This document shows positions 33,278 to 45,243 of a stretch of 64,000 bases of DNA, one piece after another. The notes beneath the pieces are model-generated. The model worked only from the letters and a program-made list of their open reading frames with translations. It had not been told where the DNA came from and ran no database searches. Position 1 is the stretch's first letter. Each line of letters starts with the position of its first letter. This DNA comes from Lycocorax pyrrhopterus obiensis (lineage: Eukaryota; Chordata; Aves; Passeriformes; Paradisaeidae). The stretch is from positions 37,761,768 through 37,825,767 of the forward strand of contig JACSVZ010000009.1 of assembly GCA_014706295.1 (NCBI GenBank). The letters are read 5' to 3'. The translations under genes were made by a program, and so were the position numbers.

Positions 33278-35636
33278 AGTATTTGGCAAATTTGGAATCC
33301 GGCACCTCCTAACTGAGCATTCCTGAATGCTCCAGAAAAATTAATTCCATCCCACACAGGTCCCTTGAGGGGAATATTTCCATACCAGAACCAGAACTAT
33401 GGACACTTCAGAAGGTTGACAATAAACACCGGAATTGGGTCTTTTCTGGGATAATTGGAGCCTGGCTGGTGGGAGAAGGGGAGGAAAGGGATGGCAAAGA
33501 GGGAATATCCATGAGGAAAACACAACTGCTGCTGTGCTTCTCCAAGGGAAATGCATTTCCCCATTTGGTTTTGTTCCCTTCCTCCCAAAGAGTTCAGGAA
33601 AACCACATTTCCTTGCTCCCAGCTTTGGATCATGGATGTTCTGAGCTAAACCAGTGGGAATTGCATTAAATTCGGGATAAAACCTGTAACAGCTTCTGCA
33701 TCTCGGTGCTTCCACAGGGAAGCTCATTTTCCCTTGGAAATGTTAATTTTTCCCTTGGAAATGCTCATATTCCCTGGAATAACTGATCCAGGCAGGGAAG
33801 AGCTGCTGCTGGATTGCTGGTCCTCCAGCTGCAACTGGCAGCCCTCGGGAGAGCCACAAATCCGTGGGGTTTCCCATTGTCAGAGGAAAGTTTGGATCAC
33901 AAACCCAAGGAAGACTGGGACAGTCCCAAGCTCAGTGTTCCAATGCAGATCCTGGGATAAAACAGGAAACCACTCAGACTGCAATAAACTCGTTACTGTT
34001 TCCAGGGAAGGGGATTAATTAACTATCTATGGGATAAGCTGGATAAATCAAGCGTGACGAGCGGCTTCCACATGGAATGGGTGATTCCAAGGCTGTTTCC
34101 AAGTGGCTGCAGCAGGGCAGGGCTGTGACCTCGGGTTCCGTGGAGCAATCCAGGCTGGCACCGCCAGGAATTTGCATTTCAGGGCTCGGAAATAATTCCT
34201 GCCTTGCTGGAGCGATGGGCTGGCTGACCATGGGATGATCCAGAGGGATTGGAGATCCTCAGGGCCAAGTCTTGGCCGTGGTGTTCCATTCTTGTGTGCA
34301 CGCCCTGTGGAAGGATCCCAATGATCATTCATTAATTAACCCTGGGAATTAAGTGCTGTCCATGCACTTCCCAATCCGTGGGGAGCTGGAAATTGTGCTG
34401 CCAGCAAAGCTTCTTCATTTCCCCACCGCGGAGAGGAGATCTTGGAGGAAACACCGTAGGAGGCTGCTCCGGGGGTGGGTTCCTGAGCAAAGCGCTTCCA
34501 TGCTAAATAAAAAACTGGGAAGAAGCTTCTTTATCAAGGATCCAGGGAATGGGCTGTGACTCAGGAGTCCTGAATGGAAAAGCTGCTGCCATCTGGCTTC
34601 ATCTCAGCACCCTGCCTGAGTCAGCCCAGCCGTGCAGGGCCAACCTGCCACGGACGCAGCGGTGCCAGCGGAGGGGTGGCATCACCTGGCACGGTCCTAA
34701 ACCAATGGAGAGGTGGCATCACCTGGCACATCCCTAACAGGACACCCCACCTGCCATTTCCCCTTGGATGCAGCGTGCAGAGGGCTCGGGAGGGCTGGAA
34801 AAGCCCTGGGAAGCTCAGGAAGGTGGCATTGCCCCTGGGAGTCCCTGGCGTGTGGGGGGATGATCCCTGTCCTCCTTTGTCATCCATCCTTTTCCTGTGG
34901 AGCCCACAGGCTGAGGTGGACTTGGCTCCCAGTTAGCCACGGAAATAAACTGGGAGAGACATCGTGGATGTGCAGAAAAAGTCAGACTTAATGAAACTTA
35001 ATTCCAGGCTTCCAGACTAATCCAACATTTGCATTTCTCTAAGTTTAGTAATTTCCCAGACTTTGGATCTGGCTTCAATGAACACATAATTCCTTGTTTT
35101 CCTGACGAGAAGTGTGGATTTCAAAAAGCTCCCTCCACGCGGTGAATTCAAGGGGAAATGCTTTTCCTTCATATCAATCAAGCTCTTTCAAATGACTCAA
35201 GTTCATTTCACGCTCTTCTCCTTGATTTCTGTACCTCATGATCAGCAGGAAAAGCAAAGCTCGGGAATAAAACCGAGCTTGTTTGGCAAGAATAGAATTT
35301 CCAGAAGCAAAATGGAATTTTAAAGCTGGTGCCTTCCTTTGTCCTGCTTTTTGGGCAGGAATAGGCAGGAGAGGGATGAAATGGGGAGGATTTTATCCTG
35401 CTAATCCAGGTGCCCACCTGAAATGCCACTTCCAGGTATCCTGTGTGCTCTTTTCACCTCCAAAGGACAAAGCTCATCCAATACTTTGGCCAGCAGCAGG
35501 AAATGCCTCATTCCCTGGGGAGTGTGGGATGCCTGGTCCTAAACCTTTGGCATCTCCAGGAACTGGTTGAAGCTGATTGGATTCCTCATGGAGAGGTGGG
35601 GAAACCTGGGGGTGGATTCCAGGAGAGGCTGGAGAG
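33277..35636. other. Unique stretch with two small local duplications
   Basis: No gene recognised. TTTTCCCTTGGAAATG is duplicated at about 33728-33765. GGTGGCATCACCTGGCAC is duplicated at about 34676-34693 and 34712-34729. Confidence 0.45.
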
Positions 35637-35690
35637 CATGGAATCCCAGAACCATTAAGGTTAGAAAAACCTCCAGGATAAGGACCTTCC
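35637..35690 (-). mobile_element. CR1 LINE 3' terminal remnant
   Basis: GCATGGAATCCCAGAACCAT, then TAAGGTTAGAAAAACCTCC. A short decayed terminus of the class seen near 29.5 kb. Confidence 0.7.
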
Positions 35691-37189
35691 ACCCCATACA
35701 TTTGCTGAAGGACAGGTGAGGATCAAGGGACAACATTCCTTGAATCATCCCACTGGTGTCAGCCTTGGATTCTGGAATAGTCCCTGCATCCACTCACCCT
35801 GAGGGTGTCAGGAGCTCCTTTCCAATATAAAAACCTTTGATTCCACTGGATCCTGCCGTTGGGAAGGCAGATTTGGACTAGGAAGAAGGGGCAAAAGAAA
35901 GAGAAATACGGGGAAGAAACGTAGGAATAGTCTATGGAATGATGTGGAGGGGCCGAGTGTCCATGGTCATCCCAAAAATCGCTACTCTGATATTGTTGCG
36001 TTTTGGAGAAGCAAGGAAAGCATCTCAAATATTTGGATAAAATCTTCTGCTCTCACTTCTCCATAAATTAAAGTCTGGCTCTTTTTTTTTTTTTTCTGGG
36101 AAAAGCTCACTTCGCGCTCTGGAAAACAGGATGCATTCCCCTTTTCCCGTCTTTATTTATCTCAGCACAATTCTAATTGTTCCTGTAAACCCCGATTCCC
36201 GGAGGGCGCTGAAACCAAAGGGGCTCTTTCCAGTTCCAAACCAATGCTCCATTGTGTCCTTAAATCTCTTTCTTATCCACTGTTTCGGAAACCTGCCGTC
36301 CTTTCCTTTGGTATTCCCGCTTACTGCTCATGAAAGCAGGAAAAAGAGGCTGCTCCTCTCCCTTTTTCCCTTCTCCAAGACACAGAATGAGCATTCTCCT
36401 TCCTGGCTTTTGTCAATGATCACCGGCTGCCATCTCCTATCAAAGCGGTTCCAGGAGTGACAAAGCGGAAAAAATAGGAAAGGACCGGGAGAGGAGCATC
36501 CCATTCAGCACGGAGCACTCAGCACCCACGCCTGGCTGCCCGAGAGGCAGCTCTGCTCCTGGGAAAACCCGCCAAAAACAAAGGGAAACGGCAGGAACCC
36601 CACGCGGCCCATCCGCTGCTCATTTTAGCAGCTCCGGGATAATCACTGTGCGTATTCCAAATGGGCACAGGGGCGGTGGCTGGAATAAGCACGGGCCAGG
36701 GAACACCGGGGCAGGGCAATTTCCCTCCATCCTTAATGGATTTGTGTTCTCCTTGTGGGCAGCAAAGTGTCCTAATGTTTTCCTGGCGGGATCCGTCTCA
36801 CCGTGGGGTCATCGCGGGGACCCTCCCAGCGTTGAAGAGCAAATTCTTCACGGGCCAGATGCTGCCACCTTTATCCTCTCTAAGTGGTGCCTCTCCCAGC
36901 CCCATCCAATGGGAATGGCAGCACAGGGATGCGGGAGCCCGCGGGGGGTCCCTCGGAGCCGTGGCCTCTCGGCTGCTCATTTTAATGGGGATTTGTTCGG
37001 AGCAAACCAAGGAATTTCTCCTCTTCCCTTAAGTGAAGAGGAAAAAACCAGCAACCCAATAACAGCAGCTTCTTCCTGACTGTGTCATTCATGGATATTT
37101 TTATGCAGGATTTTTAGCTAATTACGGCATGAAAGACCAGCTATCCCTTTCCAAAGTCTTTCTGCATCCTTCCCTAAATTCATTAATTC

Positions 37190-37326
37190 CCTTTATCTCA
37201 ACTCCAAGGCCACTATGAGGCAGAACTCCTTTTAATCTGGCATTTTTGAAAGTTTTTTTTAGCGAAATACTTGGCAGCACTTTAAATATTCACCTCGAAA
37301 TGTGTCCCTACTTCTCAGTGCCCCTT
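37190..37326. repeat. Diverged direct repeat, copy 1
   Basis: Aligns by eye with 37859-38004 in the same orientation. Shared landmarks: CCTTTATCTCAA, AACTCCTTTTAATCTGGCAT, an AGTTTTTTTTAGCGAAAT segment, TTGGCAGCACTTTAAATATT, CACCTCGAAAT. Similarity is moderate, with small indels. Not a family I recognise. Confidence 0.65.
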
Positions 37327-37858
37327 TCCAAAGTCTTCCCACAGCTTTTTTTCCCAAAGATGTTCTTAAAAAAAATTAAATCAATGCTTTTTTAACCCTC
37401 TGCCTGGAATAAATTCCAGCAAAAGAGTAAAACAGTAGGAGAACCTCACCTTTTCAATGCTGCCGTGGATTATTACTGCAAAGTTGAGTGGAAAATCATC
37501 AGATTTCCATTTATTTCCTCATCTACCAGGAATTGGGGGGGATCATTCCCATCCCAGGTAAAATATGGAAATAAATGATGGAGGACTTCAAGGGATTTCA
37601 AGAAATCTGAAAGATCCACCTCATTAGGTGAATTGAGTGATTAGGGTTTTTGCAAACTGGGAAGGAAAGATGGAAAAATCTTGGAAAAACACCCACGGAA
37701 TGGCTGCCTCTTCTTTGTGTAATTTACATGACTTCAATGACTTTTAAGGGAATCAAGGAAAGAGGGAAAAATGGGAAAAACACCAGCCAGCTCATGGAAA
37801 AGCCAAGAGCTTGGTAGAGGACCCATCCTTATCTTTTGTCATGCAAGGGTTGTTCAAC

Positions 37859-38004
37859 ACCTTTATCCCAAGTTCAGGGCAAAATTTAGGGAAAACTCCT
37901 TTTATTCTGCCATTTTTTCCCCTTTTTTTAGTAAATGTTTGGCAGAACTTGGAATATTCACCTTGAAATTGGGCTGCACTTCAATTTTCTGCTGCCCTTG
38001 TGTT
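37859..38004. repeat. Diverged direct repeat, copy 2
   Basis: Counterpart of copy 1, with CCTTTATCCCAAG, AACTCCTTTTATTCTGCCAT, TTTTTTTAGTAAATGTTTGG, CAGAACTTGGAATATTCACC and TTGAAAT in the same order. The two copies lie about 670 bp apart. Confidence 0.65.
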
Positions 38005-38208
38005 GATAGGAGACTTGAAATTAGGGTTGGGTTGAGTTTGCAAAGTTATGAAAAAATTTAGGGAATTTTTTGCTTTAAAATGGGCACTGTTCAATTATCC
38101 CAATCCAAGGGGAAGGAAAGGACATGTTTTGGGAAGCAGGACATTGGGTGGCTTGGTATTGACCACATCAGGTGTTTAGAGCCCTGATTTATTTATCTTA
38201 AGAGATAA

Positions 38209-38300
38209 TCACAGAATATTCCAAGTTGGAAGGGACCCACAAGGATCATCAAGTCCAACTCTTGGATGGGGATGGATCCCACAACTTCGGCCATTTGATC
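38209..38300 (-). mobile_element. CR1 LINE 3' terminal fragment, diverged subfamily
   Basis: ATCACAGAATATTCCAAGTT, GGAAGGGACCCACAAGGATC and ATCAAGTCCAACTCTTGG: the 'acccacaaggatcatc' class, shared with the copy at 54820. Confidence 0.85.
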
Positions 38301-41300
38301 TCCAACCAACTGAGCTCATGTGGGATGATGGCCAAAAAAAGAGGGAAAACGGAGCTGACTGCCCTTTCCAAGCCATTTTTCATCTCCCGAGATATTTTTG
38401 TGCTCCTTTTTCCCAACTCACTCGGAGCTATCCTGGTGTCCTGTCCCGCGTTCCCGCTCCTCCGTTGCCTTCGGATCCTTTCCTCAACGGGAACATTTTC
38501 CATGTCTGTCACGGGCCTGCTCTCCTGGAGATTGCCTGGAGGCTGAACTTTTGTGTAATAGATTTTGACACCCCATATGGCCATCGCGGCTCTCTGCGGC
38601 ACGAGCTGAAATCCCGCTCACGTTGTTGGCAACTCCGAATATCTGGGAGCAGCCTGGCTTTTCCTCTTCCACGGCGATATCCGCATTTGGGGAGATTAAT
38701 GTGCTGATCAGGCACTGGCAAGGAGCTGGAGTAAATGACCTAATAGGTCTTTCCATCCCTAATTCCCGTGTTTTATTAAGAGGGATTCTTTGTCGCCGCG
38801 GCGCTGATTTGTCGGAGCTGTCACCGCCAAGGGAAGGCGGGAGAGGTGGCACTAACGGTGTCATCTAAATCCATCTTTTTTTTTGGCACCTCTGCCCCTG
38901 TGAATCACGAGGACCATCTGGAGAGCGGGCACGCTGCCACGCCGGCAGATGGGCAGGGGTGTATCGAGCTACGAGCCCGTGGATGATTATCAAATGTGCC
39001 GTTGGGCGAGCATTTCCAGCAGGAATAGCCAAACAACTTCCCAGAATGAGCTCCTGGATGCATGGGTAGAAATGAGCCATTTAGCTCCCAAAAAAACCCC
39101 ATCCAAAATTCCATCCCTGGGCTGAGAGGTGGCAGGGAGGGATGGGGGAGGAAAGGCAGGGATTCTCCCTGGCTGTTCCAGTGGGTGCCGGTGGTTTGGC
39201 ACCACCATGGGATCCTCCTGGAGGCACAACCCAAGGTTTTAATGCCCAACAATTTCACACACAACTGGGGAAAACGGCCATAATTATATATAATTTTCTA
39301 TATATTAAAAAGTATAGAATACATCTAATTAAAATTCCTAATTATCATAACTGCCTTCCATCCCAACGGGAGCATTTGCCTCCAGGCCTCGTTCCTGCAG
39401 CTGGGACACAAACACAGACAAGGCACAATTCGCTGCCGCAGAATATTTTTAGCAGGTCATCCATTGCTCCAGAATTTCTGCTTTCCCACGAGACGTGGAA
39501 AGCTGGTTTTCCCCTCACATCCAATTTATTTCTTTGGAATTCAGACCAAGCCAAGCACTCTCCACCTGGGGACAGCGTGAGTGTTACTGGAGGTGGCTTC
39601 TCTGTCGATGGGGGCACTGGGGGTAATTTTTTCCTTCTCCTCACACCCGGCCCCTTTGATTTAACCAAATTTTGTGCGTTTAGCTCCAAGGCACGGGTGC
39701 AGAAAGTCCTCACTGCTCATCCAACTGGGAATTGTGGCTCTCTGGCAGAGCAGAGAAAATGGTGAGGATGCTGCTGGTGCTGCACACATCCGAGGGGGTT
39801 CATTAGCATGGGCTCCCTGCCATCCCAAAGCGCCCGGATTTATCCTGGATCCAAGCTGCAGCTGATGTGGTTCAGCTCTGCCCATGCCATGCTGGGTCTG
39901 GCCTAACGAGCCTGGCCTAACGAGCCTGGGCAGCGCTTGCTCCATGTGGGGCTGGTCCCGCTCTGAAGGGCTGGATGTAATTCCCGGGAATCACGTCCCA
40001 GTGGAAATTCACTGGAATGGCATTTTTAATATGCAGCTGAGGTGCTCAGAGTTTGGATACTGATTAAATAGGAAGTGCAGCAGGAAAATCGAGTCATTCC
40101 TGCTGACCTGTCCCTCCAGGAATCCTCCTGGATACGGATCCAGGCCTGTGGGGAGGAGCAGCATCTCCAGCAGAGCTCTGATCCTTGGAAATTGGGAAAA
40201 AGTCCTGCAAAAGAGCTTTCTTTTCTTCTGGAATACCCGAGCAGAGCTGGATTGATGAGGGAATGACAGTTCTTGCTTCAGTGCTGTAGCCAGAGGGATC
40301 CATGTGGGATGGACGGGATGCTGTGTGTGATGGGAAGGTTTTAATGAATTCCTGATTGGTTTTGAGGTGGTTTAATGATCCTTCATCAGATCTTCTTCCA
40401 AAACACCTTCAAGCAGCAGATCCTGTGGGCTCCAACCAGAGTGTTCCTACAGAGCACAGCATATTTTCCCAAGCAGATTTCCGTAGCTGGAGAAGGAAGA
40501 GCCAATCCCTGAGAGCTCAGGATACGACCAGATGGGAATTCATGGAGCTAAAATGGAAAAAGAGATAGAAAATACGAAGTAGAATTTCAAATAAGAAGAG
40601 AGGAGAGACTATGAAATGGTTTTTGTTAACCCCACAAAGCTGCCCAGCCAGGAATGATTTGAAACTCCTATAGATTTCCCGGTGGGAATGCAAAAACTCT
40701 GATTATTCAGAAATGGAAAGGACCAAAAGAAGAGCAATTCCCAGAAACAAATCTGCCATGCAGCACATCCATATGTTAAAGGCTCCTTTTCCAGGCTGAA
40801 AACCAGATCCATTCGTATGTATCCCTCAGACCAATGGGAAATGTAGGATTAGAGCACCGAGAATACTTTTTATTAATAACAATTCCCTTTGGAAAAGCAA
40901 ATAAGGAACAAAAAGAACCTGAAAAGGTTTTGGGGTGAAACAAAGAGGTAAAAAACCATGACTGGGCCTTCCCAACTAAAGCTCCTCCAACCCGTTTGAT
41001 TTTCGTTCCAGATCTCAATTAGATCTTTAGTCCAAGGTAATTACAAAAAAAACCCTGGGATGTGGAATTCAATGGGAGCTGCCCACGCATCTCCAGACTT
41101 CAGTGGAGCAGCCCCTCGGTGTGGAGATGGTTTTTTACCACAAGCTGGGCAGATTTGTTCCTGTTTCATCGGGAATAATTCTCCCAGAGTCCTTGGCCAC
41201 AAGCAGAGAGTTTAATTATAATAAAAAACCCCCTGGAACTTTCCTACTCCGAGTGCATTTGGAATTAGGGAAGCCAGGGAAGTGGCTGCTCATAAATCAG

Positions 41301-41845
41301 AGGGAGAAGCTGCTGGGCCCCACCTAGCTTTCCCAGTCCAAGCATCACCCTGTGGGATTTGGCACTTCTGGGAAGTGCCCCTGCTTATGTGGGATAGAAT
41401 ATCCTGATTCCATGATTCCTAAATCCATGTTTTTAGACATAACAACAAACAGCCTGCAGGAAAAGAGCTGGATAACCCCATCTGAGGTAATTTATGAACA
41501 AAAGTCCTTCCTCTGGAATTCCTTTAAACTCGGCATGGTTTTTCTGCTGCCAAATTCACTTTGTGCTGTTGAAAATTAATTTTAATTTTTTTTCACCCTT
41601 ATCAAGATTGTTATTTTCCACTTGGCAAATCCTGAGGTTTATCTGTTATCCCTAATGGAGCCTGAAATGATTACAGGACTTTTTTTCCCCATTTATTTAT
41701 CTTGGATGTTCATCATGATTAAAAAATCAGCTCATTCCTTGGATCTGGATGATTTTGGGGAATATTAACACGGAGCTGATGGGCTGGTTGAGCTGCCCAA
41801 GCCCCAGAGCTCTTCCCTGCTGTCACCTTCCATCTCCATGGAAAA
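38301..41845. other. Unique stretch, CpG-bearing around 38.4-38.9 kb
   Basis: No gene recognised. 38560-38870 holds many CpGs (for example CGCCGCGGCGC near 38792) in otherwise average sequence, with a possible decayed CR1 terminus at 38735-38765 (AAATGACCTAATAGGTCTTT). A 16-bp direct repeat (CTGGCCTAACGAGCCT) lies at 39899-39930. The 207-codon frame at 39142-39765 has no recognisable domain. Confidence 0.4.
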
Positions 41846-41892
41846 GAAATCATGGAATGGTTTGGGTTGGACCTTAAAGATCACCCAACAGG
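41846..41892 (-). mobile_element. CR1 LINE 3' terminal remnant
   Basis: AAATCATGGAATGGTTTGGG, then TTGGACCTTAAAGATCACCC. Under 50 bp remain. Confidence 0.75.
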
Positions 41893-44053
41893 CTGATGTT
41901 TGATAGTTGGATCAAAGTGTTCCTGGGAATCCTTCAGACCCTTGGAATGATGCTGGTGGACGTCCCATCAGTGCACACAGGACAATTTGTCCTTGGGATT
42001 TGGGAAAATACTCCTCCTGTTCTCCTAAAGCTCCATCTATTATCCCTATAAAGCCTGGAGTTGGGATTTTCAGACACTTCACTGCTCCATGCCCTGGCTC
42101 CAGCTGTGCCACCTCTCCAGCTCTTGGACCAGCCACATTCCTGGAGCATTTCCATGGATAAACAGCCAACCTTCAGCACTTTTCTGTAGTTTTGATAAGG
42201 ATTGACTCAAAAACATAGGGATAGACCTCAGCATTCCTGGTGGGACAGATCCCTGCCTCCAGCTCTGTGACCTGAGCAGGATCCACTGGAGACGCATCCA
42301 GGGACCACCAAAGCTGACAAGGGATTTGCTGGGAGCTGGATCAGAGCTTTAAACCTCTTCCCTTCCCTCCGTCCATAAATGATCCCAGTCCTTTCATCCA
42401 TATAATCCCTTGTGGAGGGCTTTGCTCTCGGCACCCCGCTCCGTAAGGATGTCCCTCCCAAACAACGCTGGAGCAAACGGATAGAGCCCTAAAACTGTGT
42501 CCCTGCTCCAATTTCCCTGTCCCCTGGAACACTTTTGGGAAGCCTAAGGAAGGCCGTGCCCAGAGCTACCTGTGGTGTCCAGGACAGTTGGTGTTGGCTG
42601 CTTCCCATCCCAAGGAATCTCTGGAAGTGAGGGCAGAGCCTGGAGCATCTGGAGCAAACCTCAGCAGCTGAGCTGAGTCCTGGGCCCATGGAATTCATCC
42701 AGGGTGATTTGCAAGTCAGGGATGATCCATGAGAAGTTAAATTCCCAGGATTTCTCCATAGCAATGGCTGGGATTCATCCTGCACCTTTGCAAGGTGAGC
42801 ATTCACCGTGCTTATAAAGGTGATTTATTCCCGGGGTTCTTCCCATGTTTCTTCAGCTGGGTCATTTTTCCCATTCCATCGGTGCCCACATCCGAGGAAA
42901 TCTCAATTTTGTGGAAGCTCCAACAAATCCTTCATTCCAAGACACCAGGGAGAGGCACAAAACCAAGGGCTGGGATGGACTGGGAGCACAGAGAGGGGCT
43001 TTCCCAGCTGGGAGCTACATCCCAGGGATTATGAGGGATCATGGTGTCCCATCCATGGGGAAGCTCTGGATTTTCCTGGATCCCTGCGATGCTGCCCGGT
43101 CACTCCAGACAGAACTCCCGCATGGCAAGGGATGCTCTGATCCTCTCTGCAGGGATTTCCTGGCACAAGGCTCATTTCCCTGGATGGGAAAAGAGCAATT
43201 AATCCATGGAGAGCACACAGATCCATTTATTCCCAGAAGGAACGAGTCGTGGAGAGGGAATGGCTCCGCACCCCCTGCAGAGCCCTTTGCTGCCTCACTC
43301 CTCACCATCCCACGGTCGTCCAGGGTCCTTGTCCTTAATCACAGAGCCCAAAAAGCTGGAGTCATGTCTCATGAATTCCCTTTGATCCTTAACAACCGGA
43401 TTCACGCTCTTTCAGCCTAAGTTTGGTGGATTTTTATTCCTCTTTCTCCTCGGAAAATCCTTTTTAGCCGAAATTTTTCCATGCTTGTAAAGTGTCCCAT
43501 TATAGCTCTCGGGGCAGGAGGAGATTAATGTCAGCTCCCATTTATGCATCCCTATGGATCAGAAGGGCCCTTTGTAATTCCCTGTTCTTTTGCGGGGAGT
43601 GGGATTAAAAGTTTGCTCTTCCAAAAAAATCCCCCGTTGTCGCTTCCCACGTTCTGGCTTTTAGGGAAATTCCCTTTGCCATAAAAAGTGATTGATTTTC
43701 CTTGGCCTGCTGCGAGGCAGCTGAAGTGGGTGATCCCTGCCAGACTCATGAAATGATTCCCAATGTTGATGGAGGACTTTAGATGGTGGTTATAAAAGCA
43801 GGAGTTTCGGGATTTGCTGGAAAAGCCTCATTCCCGAGGCCCGGAGGAAGCTCTCCAGCACGACCCACGTGCAAGCAATAAGGAGAGGAATGCTCCTGGA
43901 AAAGGCAGCTTGGAGGATTTGCTTTGGCATCCTTTGGGTGGCCTGGGAAGAGTGGGAAGCTCTTGGGAAGTGCCGGGCCTGGGGCTCCGGCTCTGCTCCG
44001 GTGGGAAAGGGAAGGTTTGTGGTGCGGTACCAGGACACTCCGGCTCCTTCCCG
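41893..44053. other. Unique non-coding stretch
   Basis: No gene recognised. A 191-codon plus frame at 42845-43420 lies in unique sequence but shows no family motif. Confidence 0.45.
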
Positions 44054-44459
44054 CCCCTCTGGATGCTGCTGGAGGAAAACATCCAGCTCCTCATTTCCCT
44101 CTGGAATGAGAATGTGCAGTGGGACGTCTCTCCTACAAATCCTTCGCTTGGGAAAACCCTGCTCGCTTCCCAAACCCCTGATTCCAGGCCTGCCTTGATA
44201 CCAGTGCTGGGATCATCCCAGCTGGAAAAGTGCTGCCAGCACCTCCTGTTTTCCCACCCCTCTGGATGCTGCTGGAGGAAAACATCCAGCTCCTCATTTC
44301 CCTCTGGAATGGGAATGTGCAGTGGGACATCTCTCCTGCAAACCTTTCTCTTGGGAAAATCCTGCTCGCTCCCCACTCCCACTCCAGGTCTGCCTTGGTA
44401 CCAACTCTTGGGATTATCCCAGCTGGAAAATTGCCACCAGCACCTCCTGTTATCCCACC
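44054..44459. repeat. 203-bp tandem duplication, 2 copies
   Basis: CCCCTCTGGATGCTGCTGGA begins at 44054 and again at 44257, and most of the following 200 bp is repeated with scattered changes. Both strands stay open through it (243 codons plus, 250 codons minus) because the unit lacks stops in several frames. The symmetry of openness on both strands argues against coding. Confidence 0.92.
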
Positions 44460-45040
44460 AGACCTGTTCAGTTTTGCTTTCTGCATCCAGCATTGATTTC
44501 TGTGGGAATTTGAGCTCGGAGTCACTCCCTTTGCTGCATGGATGATTCCAGATACCACCAACTGGCTCAAAGAAATCCAAGTGGGAAAGAATGACTCAAA
44601 TCCAAGGAATGGTTTGAAAATTTGGATGTTGGTCTGACCGACCTCAGCTGGATGAGTTCCTATTTCCTCACCTCTTTCAGGATCCTGTGCAGAGCTGGGA
44701 GCAGGCAGGAGATGCCTGGAGCAGGACAATGTGGAATCAGGAGAAGCCCATAATCTTGGAATTTTGGGATCCATGGGAGCAACATCAATGAGAAGACCTC
44801 AGGAAGGAAATCTGGCTTGGAGAAAGCCTTGATTAAAATAAGGAGGGAGCTCTTCTGCTGGTGTCCTGAATTTTTTTTCTCTCCCTGGATCCTGGATTTC
44901 CATCTCTCTGAGGTTAATGGCATTTTCTGGCTGATTTGTTTCTGTTTACAGAAGGTCTTTTCTCCCCTGTGTTTTTTGGCTGCTAACTGGAGGATCAGGG
45001 CTGCAAAATCTCATGGATTTGGAGGTGGGTTTGGAAAGGA
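44460..45040. other. Unique non-coding stretch
   Basis: No gene or repeat recognised. Confidence 0.45.
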
Positions 45041-45243
45041 TGCTCCAGAGAGGGAAGGAGAAGGACGAGAAGGGAGAAGGAAGAGAAGAAAGAGAAGGAG
45101 GAAATAAAGGAGAAGGACGAGGAGGAAATTGAGGAGGATGAGGAGAAGGAGAAGGAGAAGGAGATGGAAAAGGAGGAGAAAGAGAAAAAGGAGAAGGAGA
45201 AGGAGAAGGAGAAGGAGAAGGAGAAGGAGAAGGAGAAGGAGAA
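45041..45243. repeat. Homopurine tract (GAAGGA)n
   Basis: About 200 bp of almost pure purine on the plus strand. It is imperfect at the left and becomes regular AGGAGAAGGAGAAGGAGA toward 45243. It gives Lys/Glu frames on plus and Ser/Phe or Leu-rich frames on minus, all artefacts. Such tracts can form triplex (H-DNA) structures. Confidence 0.95.

Larger units (their letters stand above)
35691..38208. other. Unique stretch holding a diverged direct repeat
   Basis: No gene recognised. The notable content is the pair of diverged repeats listed next. The 36500-37080 part is GC-richer with several CpGs. Confidence 0.45.

Noticed and set aside
43814..44580. Overlapping 243- and 250-codon frames on opposite strands
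   Set aside because: Both are created by a 203-bp tandem duplication lacking stops in several frames.
45061..45243. Lys/Glu-rich coding exon
   Set aside because: It is a simple purine repeat with regular hexanucleotide period.
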